Assembly (NCBI RefSeq): GCF_000347775.1
Contig: NZ_APAT01000013.1
Location: 248,001-312,000, forward strand
Direction: 5' to 3'
Length of the DNA: 64,000 nucleotides
From: Marinobacter santoriniensis NKSG1
Lineage (GTDB): Bacteria; Pseudomonadota; Gammaproteobacteria; Pseudomonadales; Oleiphilaceae
Below, one piece after another: positions 17,398 through 30,758 of the stretch (the stretch's first letter is position 1; each line of letters begins with the position of its first letter). The position numbers were made by a program, and so were the translations under genes. The notes under the pieces are model-generated. The model was not told the origin of the DNA and did no database searches. It was given only the letters and a program-made list of their open reading frames with translations.

Positions 17398-17509
17398 TTT
17401 TGGATCGAATGATCGGGCAGTGACCGAAATCTCGCTGCACGGGCAGCCCCAACGACGGACCAGGTCTGTGGGCTGCCAGCAGTTCCAAACACAGACTGGA
17501 GATCAGTTG

Positions 17510-20865
<3,356 letters not shown>

Positions 20866-20899
20866 GACCCGTTTGGGTAGCTTGATGCTCTGAATGCAG

Positions 20900-20930
20900 G
20901 AGGCCCGGCAAATGCCGGGCCTCGCTGTTT
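20900..20930 (+). terminator. Terminator of fadBA
   Basis: GAGGCCCGGCA-AA-TGCCGGGCCTC forms an 11-base-pair stem followed by GCTGTTT, 34 bases after the fadA stop. Confidence 0.8.
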
Positions 20931-21114
20931 CGGGAATGTGAAAAAGGCCGGTTTAGAACAAAGAATGGGTTGTCTTGCCAATCTTGACCCTGTAAAACAG
21001 TGAGCCTATACCAAGGGGCGGTGCGTATGTGTTTTCTAGCCGCCTGATTTTACAGCGAGTTTACGGTTTGCTGAATATTTGACCGATTTGTCGCCAAGGA
21101 AACAGATCTCCGAT

Positions 21115-23748
21115 ATGGGTAAAAGTCTCGTTATTGTCGAGTCGCCAGCGAAAGCCAAGACCATCAACAAGTACCTGGGCTCGGACTACATCGTTAAATC
21201 CAGTGTGGGCCATATCCGCGACCTGCCGGTCAGCGGCAGTGGTTCCCAGACTGATCCGAAAGAGCGTGCACGTCAGGCTGCACTGACACGCAAGATGAGT
21301 CCGGAGGAAAAAGCCGAGCACAAGAAACGCAAGGCGCGCGAACAGCTGGTCACCCGTATGGGTGTGGACCCGGATCATGACTGGCAGGCCCGATACGAAA
21401 TTCTCCCCGGCAAAGAGAAGGTCGTCAGCGAACTGAAACGTCTGGCGAAATCGGCAGATCATATCTATCTCGCAACGGATTTGGACCGTGAAGGGGAGGC
21501 GATTGCCTGGCACCTTCAGGAAACCATCGGTGGTGAACCGGAAAAATATCGTCGGGTGGTTTTTAACGAAATCACCAAGCGCGCAATCAAAGAGGCATTC
21601 AAGGATCCCGGGAACCTGGATTCCAATCGCGTCAATGCCCAGCAGGCCCGCCGATTCCTGGATCGGGTGGTCGGCTATATGGTTTCACCCCTGCTGTGGG
21701 CCAAGATTGCCCGTGGTCTGTCCGCCGGGCGGGTTCAATCCGTCGCCGTTCGGCTGATCGTCGAGCGGGAGCGAGAGATCCGGAAGTTCGTTCCGGAAGA
21801 ATTCTGGCAGTTGCATGCCGATCTCACGCCAGCGCAGGCAAAAGAGCCCGTTCGCTTTGAGGTGACCCGGTACCAGGATCAGCCCTATCGTCCGGTCAAC
21901 GAGAGTCAGAGCAGTGAACATGTCGATCGTTTGAAGGCGGGCACGTTCAAGGTCGCAAAGCGGGAGGACAAACCGACCCGTTCACGGCCCTCCGCGCCCT
22001 TCATCACGTCGACCTTGCAGCAGGCTGCGAGCAACCGGATGGGCTTCAGTGTCAAGAAAACCATGATGCTGGCCCAGCGTCTGTACGAGGCGGGTTTCAT
22101 TACGTACATGCGTACGGACTCCACCAACCTGAGCCAGGAGGCGGTCGCCGGCTGCCGTGATTTTATCCAGGGCCAGTTCGGTGATCGGTATCTGCCCGAG
22201 AAGCCGCGTGTCTACGGAAGCAAGGAGGGAGCTCAGGAAGCTCACGAAGCGATTCGTCCCACCGACGTTAGTCGTCGCCCCTCCGACATCAGTGGCCTCG
22301 AAAAGGATGCAGAAAAACTCTACGACCTGATCTGGCGCCAGTTTATTGCCTGCCAGATGGCGGATGCGGAGTTCCTGAGCACATCGATCGTTGTTGCCAA
22401 TGACCGATATGAGCTAAGAACCCGCGGTCGCATTATCAAATTCGATGGTTTTCTGAAGGCTGCGCCGCAATCCGGAAAGAAGGACGAGGATGTCGCCTTG
22501 CCGGATATCCAGGTGAACGACACGCTGGATCTGAAAAAACTGGATCCCAGCCAGCACTTTACCAAACCGGCCCCCCGGTATACCGAAGCTAGCCTGGTAA
22601 AAGAGCTGGAAAAGCAGGGAATCGGTCGACCCTCCACTTATGCCTCCATCATTTCTACGATTCAGGATCGGGGCTATGTGCGTCTCCAGAATCGGCGCTT
22701 CTATGCGGAAAAGATGGGCGAAATCGTTACGGAGAGGCTGCATGAGTCTTTCCCCAATCTGATGGACTACGATTTTACCGCCCGAATGGAGGATGAGCTC
22801 GACGAAATTGCGGATGGTGAAGTCAACTGGAAGAACGTCCTTAACGACTTCTACGGCCGGTTCCGGCAACAACTGGACGAAGCCGGCAGGGAAGACGGTG
22901 GAATGCGGGCCAATACGCCTACCGAGACGGATATTCCCTGCCCGAGCTGTGGTCGGAACATGCAGATTCGGGTCGCCAGTACGGGCGTCTTCCTGGGCTG
23001 CTCCGGGTATTCGTTGCCCCCCAAGGAGCGTTGCAAGACCACGATCAACCTTGTATCCGGTGACGAAGTGGTCAGCGCGGAAGAGGACGTGGAAGGCGAG
23101 GGCGAGACCCGTTTGCTGCGGAAGAAACGTCGCTGTCCGAAATGTGGTACGGCCATGGACAGTTATCTGATCGACGAGACCCGCAAGCTGCATGTGTGCG
23201 GTAATAACCCGGACTGTTCCGGGTATGAGGTGGAGAAGGGAACCTTCCGCATCAAAGGGTATGATGGGCCCACTCTTGAATGCGACAAGTGCGGCTCGGA
23301 AATGCAGCTGAAGACCGGGCGATTCGGCAAGTATTTCGGATGTACCAATCCCGATTGTAAAAATACCCGTAAGCTGCTGAAGAGCGGAGAGCCGGCCCCG
23401 CCCAAAATGGATCCGGTACCGATGCCGGAACTCCAGTGCCAGAAAGTCGACGACACCTATGTTCTGCGCGATGGCGCCTCAGGCCTGTTCCTGGCAGCCA
23501 GTAAATTCCCGAAAAACCGGGAAACCCGGCCGCCACTGGTGAAGGAGATCAAACCGCACCGGAAGGAAATTGATCCGAAATACGACTTCCTTATGGATGC
23601 GCCTGAAACGGATCCGGAGGGCAATCCAACGGTGATTCGTTACAGCCGGAAGTCCAAGGAACAATATGTAATGTCGGAGAAGGATGGCAAATCCACGGGC
23701 TGGTCCGCCTGGTACGTTAACGGAAAGTGGCAGCCCAAAGAGAAATAG
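21115..23748 (+). CDS. topA: DNA topoisomerase I
   Basis: TopA relaxes negative supercoils. From the ATG at 21115 the protein is 877 residues and begins [18 protein letters not shown], as in E. coli; a TTG 12 codons upstream is not conserved. The Toprim domain has the acidic DLDREGEA motif. The catalytic tyrosine is in [13 protein letters not shown]. The C-terminus has three tetracysteine zinc ribbons ([27 protein letters not shown]) and a basic tail. It stands alone, with a bidirectional terminator 10 bases after the stop. Confidence 0.96.
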   Translation: MGKSLVIVESPAKAKTINKYLGSDYIVKSSVGHIRDLPVSGSGSQTDPKERARQAALTRKMSPEEKAEHKKRKAREQLVTRMGVDPDHDWQARYEILPGKEKVVSELKRLAKSADHIYLATDLDREGEAIAWHLQETIGGEPEKYRRVVFNEITKRAIKEAFKDPGNLDSNRVNAQQARRFLDRVVGYMVSPLLWAKIARGLSAGRVQSVAVRLIVEREREIRKFVPEEFWQLHADLTPAQAKEPVRFEVTRYQDQPYRPVNESQSSEHVDRLKAGTFKVAKREDKPTRSRPSAPFITSTLQQAASNRMGFSVKKTMMLAQRLYEAGFITYMRTDSTNLSQEAVAGCRDFIQGQFGDRYLPEKPRVYGSKEGAQEAHEAIRPTDVSRRPSDISGLEKDAEKLYDLIWRQFIACQMADAEFLSTSIVVANDRYELRTRGRIIKFDGFLKAAPQSGKKDEDVALPDIQVNDTLDLKKLDPSQHFTKPAPRYTEASLVKELEKQGIGRPSTYASIISTIQDRGYVRLQNRRFYAEKMGEIVTERLHESFPNLMDYDFTARMEDELDEIADGEVNWKNVLNDFYGRFRQQLDEAGREDGGMRANTPTETDIPCPSCGRNMQIRVASTGVFLGCSGYSLPPKERCKTTINLVSGDEVVSAEEDVEGEGETRLLRKKRRCPKCGTAMDSYLIDETRKLHVCGNNPDCSGYEVEKGTFRIKGYDGPTLECDKCGSEMQLKTGRFGKYFGCTNPDCKNTRKLLKSGEPAPPKMDPVPMPELQCQKVDDTYVLRDGASGLFLAASKFPKNRETRPPLVKEIKPHRKEIDPKYDFLMDAPETDPEGNPTVIRYSRKSKEQYVMSEKDGKSTGWSAWYVNGKWQPKEK

Positions 23749-23758
23749 GGTGGATAAG

Positions 23759-23784
23759 AAAAAGGGGCAGAAATGCCCCTTTTT
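23759..23784. terminator. Bidirectional terminator, topA / hydroxyacid dehydrogenase
   Basis: AAAAAGGGGCA-GAAA-TGCCCCTTTTT has a GC stem flanked by A and T runs, so it can stop transcription from both convergent genes. Confidence 0.9.
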
Positions 23785-23791
23785 CAATTGA

Positions 23792-24667
23792 TTACCTGAA
23801 CTTCCTCAAGCGCTGTATCAAGGAAGAAGTGTCCCACCGACGGCCTCCCATTGATTGGACGTCGGCGTAAAACTGGTCCACCAGAGCGGTTACCGGAATA
23901 CTTGCATTGATCTTTCTTGCCTCCTCAAGGCACATTCCCAGATCCTTTCTCATCCAGTCCACCGCAAATCCGTGGTTGAACTCTCCGTCGATCATGGTGC
24001 CCGAGCGGTTTTCCATCTGCCAGGATTGAGCCGCGCCTTTTGAGATGACGTCTACGACCTTGCGCACATCCAGGTTGGCCTGCTCGGCAAAGTGCAACGC
24101 CTCGGAAAGGCCCTGAACCAGACCCGCAATGGCGATCTGGTTAACCATTTTGGTTTTCTGGCCACTTCCAGGAGGGCCCAGGAGGGTCACTGCGCGAGCA
24201 TAGTGATCCATGATCGGACTGGCCTTGCTGAAGTCGCTCTCGGATCCGCCGCACATGACAGTCAGCTGGCCGTTTTCAGCCCCTTGCTGCCCGCCGGAGA
24301 TCGGCGCATCAATGAAGCCCAGTCCCTTTTTAACCGCAGCAGCGGCAAGATGCTCTGCAATACCTGCGGACGCCGTCGTATGGTCGACCAGGATGGCGCC
24401 TTCCGGGGCATTGGCCAGAATGCCTCCTTCGCCCTCATAAACTTCGGTCAGATCCTTGTCTGCACCGACGCAGGTCATCACAAAATCGGCATCCTGCACG
24501 GCCTCTGCAATGGTGCTGCAAGCGGTCCCCCGGTGCTTGCTGGCCCATTCGCCGGCTTTTGCCAGCGTCCGGTTCCAGACCCGAACCGAAAGGCCTGCCC
24601 TGGCGAGGTGACCAGCCATTGGGTAGCCCATAACGCCGAGCCCAATAAAGCTAACGGTGGTTGTCAT
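23792..24667 (-). CDS. NAD(P)-dependent beta-hydroxyacid dehydrogenase
   Basis: The 291-residue protein belongs to the 3-hydroxyisobutyrate / tartronate semialdehyde reductase family. The Rossmann motif is VSFIGLGVMGYPMAGHLA at the N-terminus. The family signature DAPISGGQQGAENGQLTVMCGG and the catalytic lysine in GSGQKTKMVNQI follow, then the helical C-terminal domain with the DLGM motif. The true substrate (3-hydroxyisobutyrate, tartronate semialdehyde or another short beta-hydroxyacid) cannot be settled, because no pathway genes are adjacent. CAGGAG precedes the ATG at good spacing. Confidence 0.88.
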   Translation of the reverse strand: MTTTVSFIGLGVMGYPMAGHLARAGLSVRVWNRTLAKAGEWASKHRGTACSTIAEAVQDADFVMTCVGADKDLTEVYEGEGGILANAPEGAILVDHTTASAGIAEHLAAAAVKKGLGFIDAPISGGQQGAENGQLTVMCGGSESDFSKASPIMDHYARAVTLLGPPGSGQKTKMVNQIAIAGLVQGLSEALHFAEQANLDVRKVVDVISKGAAQSWQMENRSGTMIDGEFNHGFAVDWMRKDLGMCLEEARKINASIPVTALVDQFYADVQSMGGRRWDTSSLIQRLRKFR

Positions 24668-25078
24668 AGAGGTCTCCTGAAGTCGAGATGTTTTTTCTTA
24701 TCGTTTGAAGTTACTAGGGTAACCCGCTCATATCCGGTGGAACCCCTGTTCCCGGAAAAATGGGCGTGTTGTCGCGCCCATCCGCAACTTTCCCGGACTA
24801 CTCCATCATACCCTGCCTTTTTGTTGAACGCAGTCACACGGTCGCTATCAGTTAGCTTTGTGCATTCTGTATTTGTCTCCCATTTTGTCCGGAGAGGCCC
24901 AGTATCTGGTACTTGAGCCCTCAGTCAACGAAGGAATGATTGAGTGGGCCTGTTATGGCCAGAACGCGGACCAGCGATATTTGCCCGCCAACTGTCGTTG
25001 AAACAACCCGGGCATGAGGGTTAACCCTCGTCCTGTACTAGACTCGAATTTAGAGTTGCTGGACGAGGGGGCGTGCTC
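24668..25078. other. Intergenic region without recognisable gene
   Basis: These 411 bases separate two divergent genes. I found no supported coding frame or RNA. The only notable element is a perfect 14-base palindrome, GAGGGTTAACCCTC, at 25016-25029, 50 bases before the esterase-like gene, which may be an operator. Confidence 0.5.
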
Positions 25079-26437
25079 ATGGACAAGGGTTTCCAATCAG
25101 GCGATAAATCCAGGTTCGTGAATGCTGGAGGAGCAGGTAAGGCGGACGCTTTGCCGAAGGCGCTCAGGGGGCTTGCCGAGCCTTTCGAGTCCGGGGCTGA
25201 AATCCCGATAGAGGGACTGCTCGACCGAATTGGCGAGGCTCGAATCGTCATGTTGGGCGAAGCGTCCCACGGAACCTCGGAATTTTACCTGGCCCGGGAA
25301 CGCATTACCCGGGCACTCATCGAGCAAAAGGGCTTTTCCTTCGTGGCGATTGAAGGGGATTGGCCCGATGCCGCCCGAATTGATCACTATGTGCGGCATG
25401 CGGAATATCCTCCTTCCGAGTGGACGGCGTTTTCCCGGTTTCCCACCTGGATGTGGCGGAATGAAGAGGTACAGGGGTTCGTCGATTGGCTGCGAGAGTT
25501 CAATCGCACCAGGCCCGCGTCGGAGCGCGTGGCGTTCCATGGCCTGGACCTCTACAGTCTGTACAGTTCCATACGTGCGGTGCTGGACTACCTGGAAGAG
25601 GTGGATCCGGATCTGGCGGTTGATGCCAGGCAACGATATGAGTGCCTGGCGCCGTTTGAGGGAGAGCCCGCAACCTACGCCCGTGCCGCGCTGGATCCTG
25701 CCTATCAGACGTGCGAAAAACCGGTGCTGGACATGCTCCGCGAGCTCCTGTCACGTCACCGGCGTTATGCCGAACACGATTCTGACCGTTTTCTCGATGC
25801 CGTCCAGAATGCGCGTTTGGTTGCCGATGCAGAAGAGTATTACCGGACGCTGTATTACGGCACGCACAGTGCCTGGAATCTCAGGGATACTCATATGTTC
25901 CAGACACTGGCAGATCTGCTGGACCACTACGGTAGCGGTAGCAAGGCGATCGTGTGGGCCCATAACAGTCATGTTGGCGACTCCGTGGCTACGGATATGG
26001 GGCGGCGCGGGGAATTCAACATCGGCAGGCTCGCCCGGGCCCGTTATGGAGATGCTGTGTATGTCGTGGGGTTTGGTACCGATCACGGTACCGTTGCAGC
26101 GGCGTCGAACTGGGATGCGCCAATGGAGATAAAGTCCGTGAGACCGGCGCTCGCAGGTAGCTATGAGCATGCCTGTCATGAGACGGGGTTGCCATGTTTC
26201 CTGTTGCCGATGCGGAACGCGGCGGGAGAACTCCGTCAGGCTCTCGAGCCGCAAAAGTTGGAGCGGGCGATTGGGGTGATCTATCGGCCGGAGACGGAAC
26301 GGCAGAGCCATTATTTCAGGGCTTGTCTGCCCGAGCAGTTCGACGAATTTGTCTGGTTGGATGAGACGTCTGCCATCACCCCGTTGTCGACGGGGGCTGT
26401 CCCGGGCATGCCGGACACCTATCCTTTCGGGGTTTGA
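25079..26437 (+). CDS. Erythromycin-esterase-like hydrolase
   Basis: A 452-residue member of the erythromycin esterase (EreA/EreB) superfamily. The three family motifs are present: GEASHGTSEFY with the proposed catalytic histidine, AIEGDWPDA with the glutamate, and WAHNSHVGDS with a second histidine. Environmental homologues are widespread and most have no proven macrolide activity, so resistance should not be assumed. No signal peptide is seen. ATG 25079 is preferred because GAGGGG lies 9 bases upstream; the GTG at 25073 is too close to it. The gene is monocistronic and ends in a perfect palindromic terminator. Confidence 0.85.
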   Translation: MDKGFQSGDKSRFVNAGGAGKADALPKALRGLAEPFESGAEIPIEGLLDRIGEARIVMLGEASHGTSEFYLARERITRALIEQKGFSFVAIEGDWPDAARIDHYVRHAEYPPSEWTAFSRFPTWMWRNEEVQGFVDWLREFNRTRPASERVAFHGLDLYSLYSSIRAVLDYLEEVDPDLAVDARQRYECLAPFEGEPATYARAALDPAYQTCEKPVLDMLRELLSRHRRYAEHDSDRFLDAVQNARLVADAEEYYRTLYYGTHSAWNLRDTHMFQTLADLLDHYGSGSKAIVWAHNSHVGDSVATDMGRRGEFNIGRLARARYGDAVYVVGFGTDHGTVAAASNWDAPMEIKSVRPALAGSYEHACHETGLPCFLLPMRNAAGELRQALEPQKLERAIGVIYRPETERQSHYFRACLPEQFDEFVWLDETSAITPLSTGAVPGMPDTYPFGV

Positions 26438-26449
26438 TTCCATGGAAGC

Positions 26450-26479
26450 AGAAAGGCCGCTGGATCCAGCGGCCTTTCT
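26450..26479. terminator. Bidirectional palindromic terminator
   Basis: A perfect 30-base palindrome runs from AGAAAGGCCGCTGGA to its exact complement. It lies between the convergent esterase-like gene and gltA, with short A/T ends on both sides. Confidence 0.85.
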
Positions 26480-26503
26480 GTTGTCAACGCGATCTGTCCA
26501 GAC

Positions 26504-27778
26504 TTACTTCGTCGGGTAGTCGCGCTTTTCTGAGCCGGTGTAGAGCTGGCGTGGACGGCCAATACGGTAGTTGCCGCTGACCATCTCGTTCCAGTGCGAG
26601 AACCAGCCGATTGTCCGGGACATTGCAAAAATAACGGTGAACATGGAGGTTGGAATGCCGATCGCTTTCAGGATGATGCCTGAGTAGAAATCGACGTTCG
26701 GGTAAAGCTTGCGCTCCACGAAGTAGTCATCTTCCAGTGCGATCTTTTCCAGTCGCTGCGCGATTTTCAGCAGAGGATCGTTTTCCAGACCCAGCTCTTT
26801 GAGAACCTCATGGGCCGTTTCACGCATTACTTTGGCGCGCGGGTCGAAGTTCTTGTAGACGCGGTGGCCGAAGCCCATCAGGCGGAAGGGGTCGTCTTTG
26901 TCCTTGGCCTTCTCGATGAACTTTTCGATATTGGCTTCATCACCGATTTCGGCCAGCATGTCCAGTACCGCCTCGTTGGCGCCACCATGAGCCGGGCCCC
27001 ACAGTGCGGCAATGCCCGAGGCAATGCAGGCGTAGGGGTTGGCGCCGGTAGAGCCGGCCAGACGAACGGTTGACGTCGATGCGTTCTGTTCGTGATCGGC
27101 GTGGAGGATGAAGATCTTGTCCATGGCCTTGGCCAGCACCGGATTCGGTTTGTACTCTTCACAGGGTACGCCGAACATCATCTGCAGGAAGTTCTCGGAG
27201 TAGGACAGGTCGTTCCTGGGATACATGAACGGCTGACCGAGGCTGTACTTGTAACACCAGGCCGCAATCGTTGGCATTTTTGCAACCAGGCGATGTGCAG
27301 TGATCTGGCGCTGCGTTTCGTCGGTCACGTCCATCTGGTCGTGATAGAAAGCTGAAAGCGCACCCACAACGCCGCACATGATGGCCATTGGATGCGCATC
27401 ACGACGGAAGCCGTGGAAAAAATTGCGCATCTGATCGTGCAGCATGGTGTGATTCTTGATGGTCTCGTGGAATCGCTTGTTTTCCTCGTCCGAGGGCAGT
27501 TCCCCGTTCAGCAGGAGGTAGCATACCTCGAGGTAGTCGGAGTGTTCCGCGAGCTGGTCAATAGGGTAGCCCCGGTGCAGGAGCACGCCGTTTGCGCCGT
27601 CAATGTAGGTGATGGCTGATTCGCAGGCAGCGGTGGATACGAATCCTGGATCGTAGGTAAATACGCCTTCCTGGACGAGGCCTCGTACGTCAATAACGTC
27701 AGGGCCGACGGTGCCGGAGTATACCGGTAGCTCAATGGACTTATCACCCACCGAGAGCGTGGCTTTCCTGTCGGTCAT
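26504..27778 (-). CDS. gltA: Citrate synthase (type II)
   Basis: GltA condenses acetyl-CoA and oxaloacetate at the entry to the TCA cycle. The 424-residue protein has the N-terminal beta domain of hexameric gram-negative enzymes ([19 protein letters not shown]). Catalytic histidines are in [11 protein letters not shown] and the [14 protein letters not shown] motif, and the aspartate lies in NVDFYSG. A good ribosome binding site (AGGAGAG) precedes the ATG. It is divergent from sdhC across 476 bases and ends at a shared terminator. Confidence 0.97.
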   Translation of the reverse strand: MTDRKATLSVGDKSIELPVYSGTVGPDVIDVRGLVQEGVFTYDPGFVSTAACESAITYIDGANGVLLHRGYPIDQLAEHSDYLEVCYLLLNGELPSDEENKRFHETIKNHTMLHDQMRNFFHGFRRDAHPMAIMCGVVGALSAFYHDQMDVTDETQRQITAHRLVAKMPTIAAWCYKYSLGQPFMYPRNDLSYSENFLQMMFGVPCEEYKPNPVLAKAMDKIFILHADHEQNASTSTVRLAGSTGANPYACIASGIAALWGPAHGGANEAVLDMLAEIGDEANIEKFIEKAKDKDDPFRLMGFGHRVYKNFDPRAKVMRETAHEVLKELGLENDPLLKIAQRLEKIALEDDYFVERKLYPNVDFYSGIILKAIGIPTSMFTVIFAMSRTIGWFSHWNEMVSGNYRIGRPRQLYTGSEKRDYPTK

Positions 27779-27866
27779 GGTGCTCTCCTATGTATCAGCT
27801 TCGACAGCTTTTGGCTGCATGTGTAGATGCGCTAGAAGGCGCGTATTATCGCAAAACTGGCGGCAA

Positions 27867-27894
27867 AATATAGGGCGTCAGCTTTTTTTGTCAA
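27867..27894 (-). promoter_or_regulatory. Probable gltA promoter
   Basis: On the minus strand, TTGACA (27894-27889) and TATATT (27872-27867) are separated by 16 bases. Transcription would start near 27860, leaving a leader of about 80 bases before gltA. Confidence 0.7.
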
Positions 27895-28044
27895 TGGACA
27901 GGCGTGGAAAAGCGTGCAAATTCTCGCCACTTGTAAATCAGGGATATCCCAAATAGTGCCCCGGACGGACGAAAACGGGTTTGTCAATCATCCTTATAGA
28001 TGCCGTCAACCCCCTGATTACGGGCAACAGAAAGGGTGGAGCGT

Positions 28045-28073
28045 TTGTAATTGTAAGGGCCTCTCCTTATAAT
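28045..28073 (+). promoter_or_regulatory. Probable sdh operon promoter
   Basis: TTGTAA (28045-28050), a 17-base spacer and a perfect TATAAT (28068-28073). The start site near 28080 leaves about 175 bases of untranslated leader before sdhC, room for post-transcriptional control. Confidence 0.7.
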
Positions 28074-28254
28074 CCGTAGCCCGGAATCGGGGATGAAAGT
28101 GCCTGTAAGCTTCTGCCTAGCAAGCTACCTGGCTGTCATCCGCCCTCCTGAACCAATCGGTTATCGGTACCGTATCGATATTCCGATCCTAACATACCAA
28201 CGTCCGCCGTCGGCTCGCCGGCTCAGCGGAACCAAGAGAGAGTGTGAGAGCGCT

Positions 28255-28629
28255 GTGAATAGCAAACGACCAGTAAATCTCGATCTCGGCAAGTTTCATT
28301 TTCCACTGCCAGCCATCACGTCCATATTGCACCGTATCAGCGGCATTATCATTTTTGTCGGCGTTGCGTTTCTGTTGTATGGGCTGCAGCTTTCCCTGTC
28401 CGGGGAAGAAGGGTTCAGTCGGGTAAGTGAACTGCTGGACAGCTTCCTTGCCAAGCTGATTATCTGGGGCATCCTGTCTGCTCTGCTGTACCACCTGGTT
28501 GCAGGTATCAAGCACCTGTTCATGGATATGGGCATCGGTGAAGAGCTTGAGAGTGGTCGCCTCGCCGCGAAGATCACGATCGTGGTTTCCGTCATTCTTA
28601 TCGTTCTCGCAGGAGTCTGGGTATGGTAA
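28255..28629 (+). CDS. sdhC: Succinate dehydrogenase cytochrome b556 subunit SdhC
   Basis: SdhC is a membrane anchor of complex II that helps bind heme b and ubiquinone. The GTG at 28255 gives 124 residues starting MNSKRPVNLDLGKFHFPLPAI, the family N-terminus. The longer frame from 28093 lacks homology-like sequence. Family motifs are SILHRISGIIIF (quinone-site serine and arginine) and HLVAGIKHLFMDMG with the heme-ligand histidine. Three transmembrane helices are evident. It overlaps sdhD by 7 bases. Confidence 0.93.
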   Translation: MNSKRPVNLDLGKFHFPLPAITSILHRISGIIIFVGVAFLLYGLQLSLSGEEGFSRVSELLDSFLAKLIIWGILSALLYHLVAGIKHLFMDMGIGEELESGRLAAKITIVVSVILIVLAGVWVW

Positions 28630-28967
28630 ACAGCGTCACGAACCTGGGTCGCAGTGGTGTCTTCGACTGGATGATCCAGCGGGTAACAGCCTACGTACTC
28701 GCCCTCTACACCTTGTTCATGTTCGGATTTCTGCTGACAACCGATGTCAGTTACGCGAGCTGGTCCGGGCTTTTCGACCAGACCTGGTTCCGGATCTTTA
28801 CACTCCTGGCGTTGCTCTCGATTGGCGGTCATGCCTGGGTCGGCCTCTGGACGATCACCACCGACTACATCAAACCCATGGGAGCGCGTTTCATTGTGCA
28901 GGCGCTGTGCGGCCTGACAATGTTTGTGTACCTGGTGTGGGGCATTCAGATTCTTTGGGGGCTTTAA
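28623..28967 (+). CDS. sdhD: Succinate dehydrogenase membrane anchor SdhD
   Basis: The 114-residue second anchor of complex II has three hydrophobic helices. It contains the FDWMIQRVTAYVLALYTL start of helix one, SIGGHAWVGLW with a heme-ligand-type histidine, and DYI for the quinone site. It overlaps the sdhC end and lies 3 bases before sdhA. Confidence 0.93.
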   Translation: MVNSVTNLGRSGVFDWMIQRVTAYVLALYTLFMFGFLLTTDVSYASWSGLFDQTWFRIFTLLALLSIGGHAWVGLWTITTDYIKPMGARFIVQALCGLTMFVYLVWGIQILWGL

Positions 28968-28970
28968 TAG

Positions 28971-30743
28971 ATGGCTAACATCAAAACCATGTCTTACGAC
29001 GCGATTGTTATCGGTGGTGGCGGTGCCGGTATGCGAGCCGCCCTGCAGCTGACCGAATCCGGTATCAATACCGCGTGTATCACGAAAGTATTTCCGACCC
29101 GGTCTCACACGGTTTCTGCCCAGGGTGGTATTACCTGCGCGATCGCCAGTGCTGACCCGAATGACGACTGGCGCTGGCACATGTATGACACCGTGAAGGG
29201 GTCTGACTACATTGGCGATCAGGATGCCATTGAATACATGTGTTCCGTCGGCCCTCAGGCGGTTTTCGAACTCGAGCACATGGGGCTTCCGTTCTCTCGT
29301 ACCGAGCAGGGGCGAATCTATCAGCGTCCGTTCGGTGGTCAGTCCAAGGACTATGGCAAAGGTGGCCAGGCTGCCCGGACATGCGCCGCGGCCGACCGGA
29401 CCGGTCATGCCCTGCTGCACACCCTGTACCAGGCTAACCTGAAAGGCGGTACAACGTTCCTGAACGAATGGTACGCCGTGGATCTGGTCAAGAACGCCAA
29501 GGACGAGGTCGTTGGTGTTGTTGCGATCGAAATCGAGAGCGGCGAAGTCTGCTATATCAAATCGAAGGCTACTGTCCTCGCAACCGGCGGTGCTGGTCGG
29601 ATCTATGCCTCTACCACCAATGCGATGATCAACACCGGCGACGGTATCGGTATGGCATTGCGTGCCGGATTCCCGGTTCAGGATATGGAGATGTGGCAGT
29701 TCCATCCGACCGGTATCCATGGTGCCGGTACTCTGGTAACCGAAGGTTGTCGGGGTGAGGGTGGCTACCTGATCAACTCCGAGGGTGAACGCTTCATGGA
29801 GCGCTACGCTCCGAACGCCAAGGATCTGGCAGGCCGCGACGTGGTTGCACGGTCCATGGTGATGGAGATTCTGGAAGGTCGCGGCTGTGGTCCGGAAAAG
29901 GATCACGTGCTGCTGAAGCTGGATCACCTTGGCGAAGAGACCCTGAACCTGCGTCTGCCGGGTATCTGTGAGCTGTCCCGCACCTTCGCTCATGTCGATC
30001 CGGTCAAAGAGCCAATCCCGGTTGTTCCGACCTGTCATTACATGATGGGCGGCATTCCGACGAACGTTGGTGGCCAGGCTCTTACCCAGGATGAAGACGG
30101 CAAGGACAAGCCCATTCCGGGTCTGTTTGCCTGTGGCGAGGCAGCCTGCGTATCGGTGCACGGCGCCAACCGTCTTGGCGGTAACTCGCTTCTGGATCTC
30201 GTGGTCTTTGGTCGTGCGGCTGGTCTGCACATTGAGGAGCAGCTGCGGGGTGGGTTCGAAGTTGATGGCGCGAGCGAAGAAGACATCAAGCGTGCCATGG
30301 CTCGTCTGGACCGGCTGAACAGTGCTTCCGAAGGTGAGGACGTTGCCCAGGTTCGCAAGGACCTCCAGAACTGCATGCAGCTGTACTTCGGTGTATTCCG
30401 TGACGGCGAGAGCATGGAGAAAGGTCTCAAGCTGCTGGAGGAAATCGGTGAGCGGGTGAAGAAGACCCGTTTGGCGGACACCAGCGATGCCTTCAATACC
30501 GCGCGGATCGAAGCTCTCGAGTTGGACAACCTGTTCGAGGTTGCGTACGCGACTGCGAAATCGGCAACCGAACGTAAAGAAAGTCGTGGTGCTCACGCAC
30601 GCAACGACTTTACCGAGCGTGATGACGAGAACTGGCTCAAGCACTCCGTTTACTTCCCGCTGGACAAGCGTGTTGGCAAGCGTGACGTGAACTTTGCGCC
30701 GAAGACCGTTCCGACGTTCGAACCGAAGATCCGGACTTATTAA
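28971..30743 (+). CDS. sdhA: Succinate dehydrogenase flavoprotein subunit
   Basis: SdhA oxidises succinate to fumarate with covalently bound FAD. The 590 residues show the FAD motif [15 protein letters not shown], the flavinylation histidine in [11 protein letters not shown], the substrate region FHPTGI and [11 protein letters not shown], and the C-terminal KRDV...TFEPKIRTY. The fourth gene, sdhB, follows after 15 bases with a strong AAGGGGG ribosome binding site. Confidence 0.98.
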   Translation: MANIKTMSYDAIVIGGGGAGMRAALQLTESGINTACITKVFPTRSHTVSAQGGITCAIASADPNDDWRWHMYDTVKGSDYIGDQDAIEYMCSVGPQAVFELEHMGLPFSRTEQGRIYQRPFGGQSKDYGKGGQAARTCAAADRTGHALLHTLYQANLKGGTTFLNEWYAVDLVKNAKDEVVGVVAIEIESGEVCYIKSKATVLATGGAGRIYASTTNAMINTGDGIGMALRAGFPVQDMEMWQFHPTGIHGAGTLVTEGCRGEGGYLINSEGERFMERYAPNAKDLAGRDVVARSMVMEILEGRGCGPEKDHVLLKLDHLGEETLNLRLPGICELSRTFAHVDPVKEPIPVVPTCHYMMGGIPTNVGGQALTQDEDGKDKPIPGLFACGEAACVSVHGANRLGGNSLLDLVVFGRAAGLHIEEQLRGGFEVDGASEEDIKRAMARLDRLNSASEGEDVAQVRKDLQNCMQLYFGVFRDGESMEKGLKLLEEIGERVKKTRLADTSDAFNTARIEALELDNLFEVAYATAKSATERKESRGAHARNDFTERDDENWLKHSVYFPLDKRVGKRDVNFAPKTVPTFEPKIRTY

Positions 30744-30758
30744 GGGGGGATCAAGACA

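Larger units (their letters stand above)
17079..17509. other. Divergent intergenic region upstream of fadBA
   Basis: This 431-base region between the exported protein gene and fadB has no convincing gene. Short frames (for example 17212-17412) lack a ribosome binding site. It is AT-richer than its surroundings and contains two regulatory candidates, a CRP/Vfr-like site and an inverted repeat, listed separately. Confidence 0.6.

Noticed and set aside
17212..17412. 66-codon frame in the fadB upstream region
   Set aside because: No ribosome binding site, atypical composition, and it overlaps the candidate operator; better read as regulatory DNA.
25079..26437. Macrolide resistance gene
   Set aside because: Family motifs are present but most environmental relatives have no shown macrolide activity; the sequence alone cannot support a resistance call.
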